This document shows, in pieces, positions 24,147 through 32,193 of a DNA stretch of 64,000 nucleotides. The position numbers and the translations under genes were made by a program. The first letter of the stretch is position 1; every line of letters starts with the position of its first letter. The DNA is from Paenibacillus_AM sp052180255 (GTDB taxonomy: Bacteria; Bacillota; Bacilli; Paenibacillales; NBRC-103111). Below the pieces are notes generated by a model. That model made no database searches and was not told where the DNA came from. It saw nothing but the letters and a program-made list of their open reading frames with translations. The DNA lies in contig NZ_CP197466.1 of the NCBI RefSeq assembly GCF_052180255.1, positions 4,320,030 through 4,384,029 on the forward strand. Reading direction: 5' to 3'.

Positions 24147-24198
24147 ATTTCGCCGTTACTTGTGGTACGGTTCACCTTAACGGGTTTAACGGCGAAAT
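24147..24198 (-). repeat. rlmH-end-like attachment repeat R2 (best-preserved copy)
   Basis: The minus strand reads GGT-GAA-CCG-TAC-CAC-AAG-TAA (GEPYHK-stop). It is bounded by a perfect 12-bp inverted repeat, ATTTCGCCGTTA (24147-24158) and TAACGGCGAAAT (24187-24198), with 28 bp between. It separates the alkA/dinB module from the serine-hydrolase module. Confidence 0.85.
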
Positions 24199-24482
24199 CT
24201 TTTTTGCCGCGGCGCTCAATTTTCATCTTTTGAATTAATTGATATACTGAATGTAACATAGCTAAGGTAAAAATACTTGCGATGATCTTCACCGTACTTG
24301 AGGGAACTGTAAGTCCGACAAATTTAGTGTTAATTCGCTCTCAGAATGATGGGGGATTTTGTGTTAATAAGATTTTACAATGATAAGCTTAATAATGTAT
24401 ACCTTATTACACTTTAGGCGGATAAGGCGTACTACGGGTTGTTTATATTATCCTCGCATAATTTTTTCGAAATGGAGAGTTT

Positions 24483-25931
24483 ATGAAAAAGACTATTGTT
24501 TTTATATTAACGATACTTATATTATTCTCAGGATTCGCAACACCAAGTTATGCGTTGTCAAATACGCAATCTGCGGCAATACAAGCGTTGCTGGATGATG
24601 CCCGTCATATATCCGGTGTGCCAGGAATGTCAATCTCAATACTTGCTGATGATGAAGTGTTCTACTTTTCTTCCGGGTATGCAGACCGTGAAAAGGAGTT
24701 GTTTGCAAGTGAAAATACACTATATGAGTTGGCCTCGGTCAGTAAAGCTTTTACCGGCATGGGTATTCTGCTGTTGGAAGAGCAAGGGCTGCTGTCAATG
24801 ACTGACACTGTCCAAAAATATTTACCTTGGTTTACGTTAAAGTATCAAGGGAAACCTGTTGATATGCAAAGCCTTACACTCAATAACTTTCTTCACCATA
24901 CCAGCGGCTTAACAAATGGCCCTCACAATCAAAACATTCCACAAGGCAATACGCCGGATATGTTGCAAAAAACCGTAGAAATGCTCGTAGATTCTGAATT
25001 GTCGTTCTATCCTGGTGAGCAGCATAATTACGGAACTGTTAATTATGACGTATTAGGTCTGGTTATTGAGATTGTGTCGGGACAAAGCTATGAAGACTTT
25101 ATGAGGGAACAGGTATTTCAGCCGTTAGGTCTTCACCAGACGTATGTTTATAAAGAAGATGCTCAAGCCACCGGACAGTTGGCACAGGGCTACCGTTCTT
25201 CCTTTTTTATGACAACTCCATATAACGCGCCGGATTATTCCGGGAATAAACCCGCAGGCTACATCATTTCTTGTACAAAAGATATGGCGCGTTGGATGGG
25301 CATACAGATGGGTATTGTGCAGGACATACCCGAAATATTCCATACGGTTATCGAAAAATCACATCAGGGTGATATGTCTGTTCCGGCTGTCAACGAAATG
25401 TATTATGCGGCGGGCTGGTCGGTAAACGCCAACCAAACGATTATAGAGCACCCAGGGGGCAATCCCAATTTCGGAACCGAAGTGGCCATACTGCCAAATG
25501 AACGAACAGCCGTCAGCTTGCTGACCAACGGCGCAAATATCAATAGAAACATGGTGCTGAAAGTTAAAGATATATTAGACGGCAATCTAACGCAGTCATA
25601 TGAAATAAGCGGCACACAGCTTTTGGACATCATTTTATCGTCTACCACAATTATTCTTTGCTTATTGGCCGTTCTGTTCTTTCTCTTAGGATTACGCAGA
25701 AGGAAAACGAATGAGCGGCAGCCAATGACGAAGAAGCGAATAATCGTAACAGCTATTTTGCTGATTGCTACGATTGCCCTGTGTATAATGTGCTGTGCAT
25801 TAGATTGGTCAGCGATACTTATTTGGCAAACATATAGTGTTCTTACAGCTTTGATTTCGTCGGCATTATTAACAGCAAGCATTACCTGGTTTGTATACAC
25901 TCACCGATATAATGCCTCACTCCGAAAATAA
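24483..25931 (+). CDS. Serine hydrolase, beta-lactamase/penicillin-binding-protein fold, membrane-anchored
   Basis: The 482-residue protein has a signal peptide (residues 1-24, cleavage after PSYA) and a class C beta-lactamase-like domain with SxxK (SVSK in LASVSKAFTG), YxN (YGTVNYD) and an HPGG third motif in place of KTG. Three C-terminal TM helices follow (about residues 380-475). Such proteins are D-amino-acid esterases or peptidases acting on the envelope (FmtA/PbpE-like); true beta-lactamase activity is less likely. Start ATG 24483 follows GGAGAG. The only gene in its module, ending in a terminator that abuts repeat R1. Confidence 0.9.
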   Translation: MKKTIVFILTILILFSGFATPSYALSNTQSAAIQALLDDARHISGVPGMSISILADDEVFYFSSGYADREKELFASENTLYELASVSKAFTGMGILLLEEQGLLSMTDTVQKYLPWFTLKYQGKPVDMQSLTLNNFLHHTSGLTNGPHNQNIPQGNTPDMLQKTVEMLVDSELSFYPGEQHNYGTVNYDVLGLVIEIVSGQSYEDFMREQVFQPLGLHQTYVYKEDAQATGQLAQGYRSSFFMTTPYNAPDYSGNKPAGYIISCTKDMARWMGIQMGIVQDIPEIFHTVIEKSHQGDMSVPAVNEMYYAAGWSVNANQTIIEHPGGNPNFGTEVAILPNERTAVSLLTNGANINRNMVLKVKDILDGNLTQSYEISGTQLLDIILSSTTIILCLLAVLFFLLGLRRRKTNERQPMTKKRIIVTAILLIATIALCIMCCALDWSAILIWQTYSVLTALISSALLTASITWFVYTHRYNASLRK

Positions 25932-26000
25932 GCATTTTGTTCGTTCGCCTTATTGGATTAATGTGAAGTAGACATTTGATAACAGACAATGTTAGCTCAA

Positions 26001-26027
26001 AGGGAGTGTCCACACACTCCCTATTTT
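26001..26027 (+). terminator. Intrinsic terminator of the serine-hydrolase gene
   Basis: AGGGAGTG / CACTCCCT stem, then ATTTTC. The T-tract runs straight into the left arm of repeat R1. Confidence 0.72.
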
Positions 26028-26070
26028 CGCCGTCACTTATGGTATGGTTCACCGTAACGGGTTTACCGCA
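26024..26070 (-). repeat. rlmH-end-like attachment repeat R1
   Basis: The minus strand reads GGT-GAA-CCA-TAC-CAT-AAG-TGA (GEPYHK-stop). Left arm TTTTCGCCGTCAC, right arm GGGTTTACCGCAAAAA: a slightly degraded version of the R2 inverted repeat. Confidence 0.82.
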
Positions 26071-26071
26071 A

Positions 26072-26104
26072 AAATATTGGGACATCCAATGGATGTCCCA
26101 ATTT
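26072..26104 (-). terminator. Intrinsic terminator of the ABC-F gene
   Basis: TTGGGACATCC / GGATGTCCCAA is an 11-bp perfect stem followed on the minus strand by TATTTTTGC. It lies about 120 bp after the ABC-F stop and immediately beside R1. Confidence 0.72.
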
Positions 26105-26220
26105 ACTTGCTTATGAGCCTAATTCATGGAATTTTCTTAGTACATCTTCTTTAAAAATTTATTAATTAAACTTCTCTTCTAATTCCTGTGGGATCTTCAT
26201 TTCAATCAGAGGGTTGTAAT

Positions 26221-27960
26221 TTAAAGCAACTTAATCAGCTCTTCTAGTTCCTCAACTAATACTTTTGCAAGTTCAAAATTTGTATCTTTTAAAGCCAATT
26301 CTATTTTCATTTCAAGCGCTTTTTTATTCTGTTCCGTTTCTAAATAGTCTTTATCAAAATGACTAGCATAAATCATCTGTCTAAATTTACGCATACTCAT
26401 TTTTCTAATCGTCTTATTATCAATGATTAACACATAATCCATACCATTTACAACCGAGTAGAAATCATGAGAAATCATGAGAATCGCACCTTTATAGTCT
26501 TCAATGGCTTTCTCCAGTGCTATTTGTGTGTAGGTGTCTAAATGGCTTGTCGGCTCGTCAAGAAGCAACACGTTTGCTTTACTAGCAGAAACTTTAGCCA
26601 ATTGAAGCATATTTTTTTCTCCACCAGATAAAGATTGTATCTTTTGATTAAGGATTTCTCCTTCAAAGCCATAGTTTGAAATATACGATCTAATCTCATC
26701 ATACGTTTTAAACCCAGCATCGATGAATTCTTCTAGTATTGTATTAAAATCATTTAGCACTTCGCCTTGATTCTGAGATAAATAAGCCACTTTAACATCT
26801 GCATTTATTTCAATTGAATCCTGATTATTTTTAAAAATATCTCGGAGTAAAGTCGTTTTCCCGGTACCGTTTGAACCAATAATGGCTACTTTATCCGTAG
26901 ATTTTATCTCAAAGTTAACATGGTCTAAAAGCAACTCATCAAAGGCTACTCGATAATTATTGACTTTTATAACAGTCGTGTCTTCCATTTCATTATCCAT
27001 ACCGAAACGGATAGTCGGCTGCTTAATATCAACGAATGGCGCTTTAATTCTACGCGCTTCCAATCTCTCTTGAAACCTAACTCTGGCTTTTAACACTCTA
27101 CCTCTAGAGGCTTCTGAATTAATAGTTGCGATAACTCTAAGATTATCAATAATGTTATCGTATCTCTCAATTTCTTCTTGTTCAGCGACTGCGATTTCTT
27201 GCAACTCCACTTTAGTCTGAAGTAATGAGAAATTATAATCTATATATCGCCCATCAAACTCTTGGATCTCCATGTTTTCAAGGTGCAAAATTTTGTTAAA
27301 GCAATGATTCAATAGATATCGGTTGTGCGTAACAACTAGCAGTATGCCTTTGTGAGCATTAATAAGATTTTTAAGCGCATTTAGGTTTTCAAAGTCTAAA
27401 AATACATCGGGTTCGTCCATAATCATTAAGTCTGGACTACTAAGCATTTCCTTCATCACTTGAATGAGTTTGAATTCCCCACCACTTAGGTCGGATACCC
27501 TAAGATCTTTTAGCTTCATGAGGTTTGCTAGATTTAGTTTCTTATTAATGTTGCTTTCAAAATCTTCCCCACCCATTGAATCAAGTGCGTCTAAAGCTAA
27601 TTGATACTTTTCGAGTAACGGCTCAATATCCGATGATGTTTCCATTTCAGTACAAATAGATTGTATTTCATTTTGTAACTTAATAAATTCATCTCCGATA
27701 TATTCAAAAACAGTTGTTTCATTCGTTCTGTCTAGTTGAGAGAACTGACTTACATACCCAATTCTGCAGGTTGGGTCTATCTCTAACTTGCCCTCGAACA
27801 AATATCTTTCTGGATCCATCAGTATATCTATCAATGTACTTTTCCCACTGCCACTTGTTCCTATAAAAGCGCAATGTTGTGCCTCTTCGAGCGTAAATGA
27901 AATGTTTGTATATAGTTCTTTTTGCGGAAATGAGAAGGATAAGTTTTCAACTTTTATCAT
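26221..27960 (-). CDS. ABC-F family ATPase (possible ribosome-protection type)
   Basis: The 579-residue protein has two ABC domains and no membrane segment. Domain 1: Walker A GTSGSGKST, signature LSGGE, Walker B LMIMDEPDVFLD. Domain 2: GSNGTGKTT, LSGGEKNML, LLLDEPTSHLD. They are joined by a charged helical linker of about 80 residues (about 240-320), the part that reaches into the ribosome in ABC-F factors. Some relatives confer antibiotic resistance, others are housekeeping. ATG 27960 follows AAAGG with 7 nt spacing. It is the module closest to rlmH; its AT-rich codon use differs from the neighbouring core genes. Confidence 0.9.
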   Translation of the reverse strand: MIKVENLSFSFPQKELYTNISFTLEEAQHCAFIGTSGSGKSTLIDILMDPERYLFEGKLEIDPTCRIGYVSQFSQLDRTNETTVFEYIGDEFIKLQNEIQSICTEMETSSDIEPLLEKYQLALDALDSMGGEDFESNINKKLNLANLMKLKDLRVSDLSGGEFKLIQVMKEMLSSPDLMIMDEPDVFLDFENLNALKNLINAHKGILLVVTHNRYLLNHCFNKILHLENMEIQEFDGRYIDYNFSLLQTKVELQEIAVAEQEEIERYDNIIDNLRVIATINSEASRGRVLKARVRFQERLEARRIKAPFVDIKQPTIRFGMDNEMEDTTVIKVNNYRVAFDELLLDHVNFEIKSTDKVAIIGSNGTGKTTLLRDIFKNNQDSIEINADVKVAYLSQNQGEVLNDFNTILEEFIDAGFKTYDEIRSYISNYGFEGEILNQKIQSLSGGEKNMLQLAKVSASKANVLLLDEPTSHLDTYTQIALEKAIEDYKGAILMISHDFYSVVNGMDYVLIIDNKTIRKMSMRKFRQMIYASHFDKDYLETEQNKKALEMKIELALKDTNFELAKVLVEELEELIKLL

Positions 27961-28089
27961 AGTATTACCTTTCTTATAACTAAAATGGTGACTATTATTG
28001 GATGTATTGAAGAGCATAGATTATAAGTTTACCGTTGTTAGAGTAACACTGTTTGCAATCAACTACAATCGGATGTTGTACAATAAAAA

Positions 28090-28117
28090 CTTGCCGTTAC
28101 TTGTGATAAGGCTCCCC
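28090..28117 (-). repeat. Native rlmH 3' end, R0 (presumed chromosomal attachment site)
   Basis: Final codons of rlmH: GGG-GAG-CCT-TAT-CAC-AAG-TAA, followed by CGGCAAGTTTTT. All eight other repeats carry the same seven-codon word in the same orientation. In staphylococci this position is the SCC integration site. Confidence 0.8.
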
Positions 28118-28576
28118 CCGGTTTATCCGAAACGCCCGATAAATCTGCTCAACCAGCACCAGCTTCATCAGCTGGTGGGGCAAGGTCATGCGGCCGAAGC
28201 TCAGCCGCATGTCAGCGCGGCGAAGCACCTCTGGGCTGAGCCCGAGGCTGCCGCCGATGACGAACGCCACCTGGCTGCGCCCATAGGTGGCGAGCTCATC
28301 CACTCGCGCAGCCAGCTGCTCACTCGTCCACATCTCCCCGTCGATGGCAAGCGCCACGACGTACACCCCATCGCGGATCGACGATAGGATCCGCGTACCT
28401 TCGCGCTGCTTCACGGCTTCCGCCTCCGCATCGCTCATATTCTCAGGTGCCTTCTCATCGGGCACCTCCACAAACTGCACTTTCGCGTACGCGCCAAGGC
28501 GCTTCGCATACTCCGCTATCCCACTCACGAGATACTTTTCCTTCAACTTCCCTACCGTAATAACCTGTATATTCAT
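28097..28576 (-). CDS. rlmH: 23S rRNA (pseudouridine-1915-N3)-methyltransferase RlmH
   Basis: The 159-residue SPOUT methyltransferase methylates pseudouridine 1915 in helix 69 of 23S rRNA on the assembled 70S ribosome. Conserved parts are the start MNIQVITVGKLKEKYLVSGI, the SAM-knot loops FVIGGSLGLSPEV and LSFGRMTLPHQL, and the C-terminal YRAFRINRGEPYHK. The length is standard. The ribosome-binding site is weak (GGGGCTGCT region). Its last codons are copied in eight dispersed repeats downstream (R1-R8), making the gene the anchor of the accessory array. Confidence 0.97.
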   Translation of the reverse strand: MNIQVITVGKLKEKYLVSGIAEYAKRLGAYAKVQFVEVPDEKAPENMSDAEAEAVKQREGTRILSSIRDGVYVVALAIDGEMWTSEQLAARVDELATYGRSQVAFVIGGSLGLSPEVLRRADMRLSFGRMTLPHQLMKLVLVEQIYRAFRINRGEPYHK

Positions 28577-28732
28577 AGCAGCCCCACTCCATTCTCTGCA
28601 TCCACATTCATCTTTTTATCACCTATATACACGCTAAATCCCATACAAAAAGGAGAAACATCAACCTCCGTCTCTCCCTCATTTTCCAACCAATATTAAC
28701 ATGCATTTGTTTGCATTTATTCCTAATATCTC

Positions 28733-28903
28733 TTACACCACAAGGAACCGTGCTTCACCCTCCGCGCATCGTTCGCAGTGCGCCGGCGGCTGCCAATCCT
28801 TGAATTGTACCTTCTGCAAATCGATAATATCCGGTGCATCCTCATATTCATCCACAAACATATCAATCGCGATTTCCAAATGGTCCTTACATACAATATG
28901 CAT
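28733..28903 (-). CDS. CxxH/CxxC family small protein
   Basis: The 56-residue protein starts MHIVCKDHLEIAIDMFVDEY and ends with HCERCAEG. The CKDH and CERC pairs could bind one zinc ion; this is the known Bacillales CxxH/CxxC family of unknown function, usually found between htrA and rlmH as here. GAGGG lies 7 nt before ATG 28903. Confidence 0.9.
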   Translation of the reverse strand: MHIVCKDHLEIAIDMFVDEYEDAPDIIDLQKVQFKDWQPPAHCERCAEGEARFLVV

Positions 28904-28974
28904 AAAGTGTCCCTCACTTACTCATCTGTGATCTCTCTATTTAACCTCTTAGTTAGCCTTTCCTATCCATCCAA

Positions 28975-30228
28975 CTACTTCGCCTCAGTCACCGCAAGCT
29001 TCAATTTCACGCTTTTTTCCTTGTCTCCACGGTAAAAGGTAACCGTAATCGTATCGCCGACCTTTTTGTCTCGATATAAATACTTCCGTAAGTCGAGTGT
29101 ACTGCTCATCGGCTTTCCATCTAGCGCCGTAATCACATCTTGCGACGTTAATCCCGCTTCCTTTGCAGGTCCAGACGCTTCAATGACGATAATGCCTTGC
29201 TTCACCTTCTCGGGCAGTTTCAATACCTCTGTCCCTTTAAAAGATTGCAAATTCTGCATCGTCACCCCGATCATCGGGCGCTTTACCATTTTATACTGAA
29301 TCAGACTTTGTATAACCGGGATCGCATCCGAGATTGGAATGGCGAATCCCATATTGTCTACATTAAGATTCGCAATTTTCATCGTGTTAATGCCAATGAC
29401 TTTCCCGTCCATATTGACGAGCGCCCCGCCGCTGTTGCCTTGGTTGATAGCTGCATCCGTCTGGATCATCTCCATCTCCCAATCAATCTCATTATCCCCC
29501 GTAAGCGATACCGGAATGGTCCGACGCGGCTCCGAAATAATCCCCTTCGTCACAGAAGGTGCCACACCAAGTCCAAGTGGATTACCCAGCGTAATAACCG
29601 TCTCACCCATATTCAGCTTGCTCGAATCACCGAACTCCGCGACCACGTTCACGCCAGCATCATCCGTTTCCAGCACAGCCAAGTCTGTAATCCGATCCTT
29701 TCCGATCAGCTTCGCTTTCTTCTTCTCCCCCGTGTAGAGCATGACCTCATACGCGGTTCCATTCTCCACTACATGGTTATTCGTCACAACCAGTACTTTT
29801 CCGCCACTCTTTTGAAAAATAACACCCGACCCCAACCCGAGACTTTGCTCACTGCCCTTCTCATCGGGCCTAGAGGAAATAACCGAGACAATCGAAGGCT
29901 TCACTGCTGCCGTGACTTTCACAACCCTGTCATCACCAGCCGCGGTATTTATCCCTGCGATTGCAGCCGCGGACTTACTCGCTCCTGAGCTGCCAATGTT
30001 CAAGATCAGCACCACGAGTAACAGCATAATCAGGGCGCCACCAACCGCTGATGCGACCATGACACGTCCTTGCGATCCCAACAACTTTCCAATGGATCCC
30101 CTCAAGCTGCGCTCAGAGCCTTTGCTAAATTTGCGACTCGCAAATTGCTGTTCCTGCATGCTTTGACGGCGTCTATTTTGTCTTGCAGGTCTGGATGAAT
30201 AGAAATCATCTTTGTCAAAAAAGCTCAT
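28975..30228 (-). CDS. HtrA-like trypsin-type serine protease with PDZ domain
   Basis: The 417-residue protein has a cytoplasmic N-terminus, one TM helix (about residues 55-80), a trypsin-like domain with the triad His in VTNNHVVENG, Asp in RITDLAVLETD and Ser in NQGNSGGALVN, and one C-terminal PDZ domain (about 315-405). It handles misfolded secreted proteins outside the membrane. It belongs to the conserved wal-htrA neighbourhood (yyxA/htrC position of B. subtilis). Confidence 0.95.
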   Translation of the reverse strand: MSFFDKDDFYSSRPARQNRRRQSMQEQQFASRKFSKGSERSLRGSIGKLLGSQGRVMVASAVGGALIMLLLVVLILNIGSSGASKSAAAIAGINTAAGDDRVVKVTAAVKPSIVSVISSRPDEKGSEQSLGLGSGVIFQKSGGKVLVVTNNHVVENGTAYEVMLYTGEKKKAKLIGKDRITDLAVLETDDAGVNVVAEFGDSSKLNMGETVITLGNPLGLGVAPSVTKGIISEPRRTIPVSLTGDNEIDWEMEMIQTDAAINQGNSGGALVNMDGKVIGINTMKIANLNVDNMGFAIPISDAIPVIQSLIQYKMVKRPMIGVTMQNLQSFKGTEVLKLPEKVKQGIIVIEASGPAKEAGLTSQDVITALDGKPMSSTLDLRKYLYRDKKVGDTITVTFYRGDKEKSVKLKLAVTEAK

Positions 30229-30352
30229 GGTCTCGCGGCTCCTCTCCTACGGGATGTTACTTCTCTATCATTTTTTTCATAGAATAGCGGAATATTTTAT
30301 ACCATCCATACCTACAATAAGAGTAGATCATTAAAAAGGAGACCTGATCACG

Positions 30353-30568
30353 ATGGATGCTAGACAATCGCCCATGTTTGAAGTAAACCTCATCGGCAAA
30401 CTTGCCGATTTGAAGGAAGAAAATTACCACAATGGACTCATGCTCTCTGCGCTCGTCGAACTGCTCATTACTAAAAATTGTTTTACTAGAGAAGAACTCC
30501 ATATAATGATGAGCAATTTAGACGCCGCGTTCACACCCATTAATCCTCCAACGTCTCCCACGGTGTAG
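30353..30568 (+). CDS. Small conserved-looking hypothetical protein (71 residues)
   Basis: It starts MDARQSPMFEVNLIGKLADL, mostly helical, no membrane segment, no known motif. AAAGGAGA lies 10 nt before ATG 30353. It is the only plus-strand gene in the wal-htrA block, and its last 29 bases overlap the end of walJ on the other strand. I recall small proteins in this position in Paenibacillus but cannot name a family. Confidence 0.6.
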   Translation: MDARQSPMFEVNLIGKLADLKEENYHNGLMLSALVELLITKNCFTREELHIMMSNLDAAFTPINPPTSPTV

Positions 30569-31343
30569 ATCGGTCAAAGTACGTATCCATTAACCGCACA
30601 TTGCGCTCCTGTAAGGATACGCCACGATCTTTTGCCACATCCGTAACGGTAAGCCGTGCGAGATCGAGCATATTGTGATCCCGACTTAAATGCGCCATGT
30701 AGACGGCTTTCGTCTGGCCTGACAGCACATCACATAGTCCATCCGCCGCCGCTTCATTGGATAGATGCCCCATATCACCTAAGATACGGCGCTTAATATT
30801 CCATGGGTAATGTCCCATCCGCAGCAGCTCGACATCATGATTGGTTTCCAGTACGATTGCATCCGAATCCACAAGCTTATCTTTCACCTTAGAGCTCATA
30901 TAACCGAGATCCGTTGCTAGACTCAGCTTCTTTTCCCCTTGATAGAAGCAATATCCAACCGGCTCAGCAGCGTCATGCGAAATGCCGTACGATTCGACCT
31001 TTAGATCACCGAGATCCACCATCGTTCCCGTATCCATCACTTTGCGGTTTTCTTCTGCAATTTCGCCGATTTGGCGATTTAAGGCTTCCCATGTCTTCTC
31101 ATTGGCATAAATCGGCAGCTTGTGCTTACGCGCTAGCGCCCCCAAGCCTTTAATATGGTCAGAATGCTCATGCGTGACATAAATGGCATCTAATTCACTG
31201 CCCGTCACACCCTGCTCATTCATTAAACTCTCTAATTTTTTCGCACTTAGTCCGGCGTCCACGAGCACCTTCGTCTCTTCAGTGGCCACGACCATTGCAT
31301 TGCCGGTTGACCCACTCGCGAGCACCGTAAAACGTAATCCCAT
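30540..31343 (-). CDS. walJ: MBL-fold metallohydrolase WalJ (YycJ)
   Basis: The 267-residue metallo-beta-lactamase-fold exonuclease-like protein carries the metal motif THEHSDHIKGLG and downstream ligands in LETNHDVELL and HLSRDHN. In Bacillales it ends the walRKHIJ operon and has been linked to DNA replication/repair and wall homeostasis. Conserved order and length support the assignment. Converges with the small plus-strand gene at 30353. Confidence 0.93.
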   Translation of the reverse strand: MGLRFTVLASGSTGNAMVVATEETKVLVDAGLSAKKLESLMNEQGVTGSELDAIYVTHEHSDHIKGLGALARKHKLPIYANEKTWEALNRQIGEIAEENRKVMDTGTMVDLGDLKVESYGISHDAAEPVGYCFYQGEKKLSLATDLGYMSSKVKDKLVDSDAIVLETNHDVELLRMGHYPWNIKRRILGDMGHLSNEAAADGLCDVLSGQTKAVYMAHLSRDHNMLDLARLTVTDVAKDRGVSLQERNVRLMDTYFDRSTPWETLED

Positions 31344-31422
31344 CGCCCCTGCTCCTCTGACTGTTCGTGTCTGTTACTTTGTATTCATAATTATATACGA
31401 GAACTTCTAAATTTCATATTGC

Positions 31423-32187
31423 CTATTCTTTGGCTTTTTTCCATTCCTCATGGGACACCTCAACACCGCCACCCGTAAGTGCAGGAATGTAGTATACCGG
31501 TGTCCGATTCGTCGCCACTCGCCAGTAAGGCACCATATACCTCGTTTGCGAATCAAACGGAGGACCATGATAACCGAGCCTAATATCGACAATCGTTGTC
31601 CCCTCGGTCAAATAATTTTCAATCAGACTGCGAATCGCAATATAGGCTGGGAATACTTTTTGTGACTTCTGTCCCGCATCGGCCTCGGCCTCAACATAGG
31701 ATTGGCGATAGCTTGTAATCTCCCCATTTTCCTCATACAGCTCCAGACGCACATCGAACAAAGGTAATTGCTCGAACATCTGATTCATAATATAGAGATT
31801 ATCCTTGCTGACGACTGGATCGTATTGATACTTCTCCATCCAAGGGATTTCCATCTTCATGGCTTGTTCGCGTGTCATCAGTTTGTTCATAAAGGCACTG
31901 ACTTCTACAGGTGTTTTCAGCTTCTTGATCTCGCCCGTTTTCATATTCTCATCATTGTACTTTAATGTAAGTTCCTTTAATTTTGGTACTTCTTTGGGCA
32001 TATCTACAGCTAAAGTAATATTTTTGCTTGCCAATAATCGATTGGTTTCTTCAATTTGTTCGGCTGTATCGATTACCAGATCGGTTTGTTTAAGTTCCCG
32101 TGCCCATAGCTGGTAGCCGAGAATCATATTCAGAATCACGAATGAGAAGATAAGAATCGTTTTTGCCCGGCCCCAATCCATACGCAA
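31423..32187 (-). CDS. walI: Two-component regulatory protein WalI (YycI)
   Basis: The 254-residue bitopic membrane protein has one N-terminal TM helix (TILIFSFVILNMILGYQLW) and an extracytoplasmic YycI domain. With WalH it binds the kinase WalK in the membrane and tunes its activity. Position directly after walH (6 bp) and before walJ is the conserved operon order. Confidence 0.93.
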   Translation of the reverse strand: MRMDWGRAKTILIFSFVILNMILGYQLWARELKQTDLVIDTAEQIEETNRLLASKNITLAVDMPKEVPKLKELTLKYNDENMKTGEIKKLKTPVEVSAFMNKLMTREQAMKMEIPWMEKYQYDPVVSKDNLYIMNQMFEQLPLFDVRLELYEENGEITSYRQSYVEAEADAGQKSQKVFPAYIAIRSLIENYLTEGTTIVDIRLGYHGPPFDSQTRYMVPYWRVATNRTPVYYIPALTGGGVEVSHEEWKKAKE

Positions 32188-32193
32188 CCTCCT

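Noticed and set aside
5900..28117. Reading the repeats as ordinary REP/terminator elements
   Set aside because: Terminator T-tracts are missing at most copies and all copies share one orientation and the rlmH codons; a dispersed REP family would not be expected to keep this coding word. It cannot be fully excluded without a genome-wide count.
28723..28917. 64-codon minus-strand frame overlapping the CxxH/CxxC gene
   Set aside because: It is an out-of-frame shadow; the true gene is the 56-codon frame 28733-28903 with the CKDH/CERC motifs.
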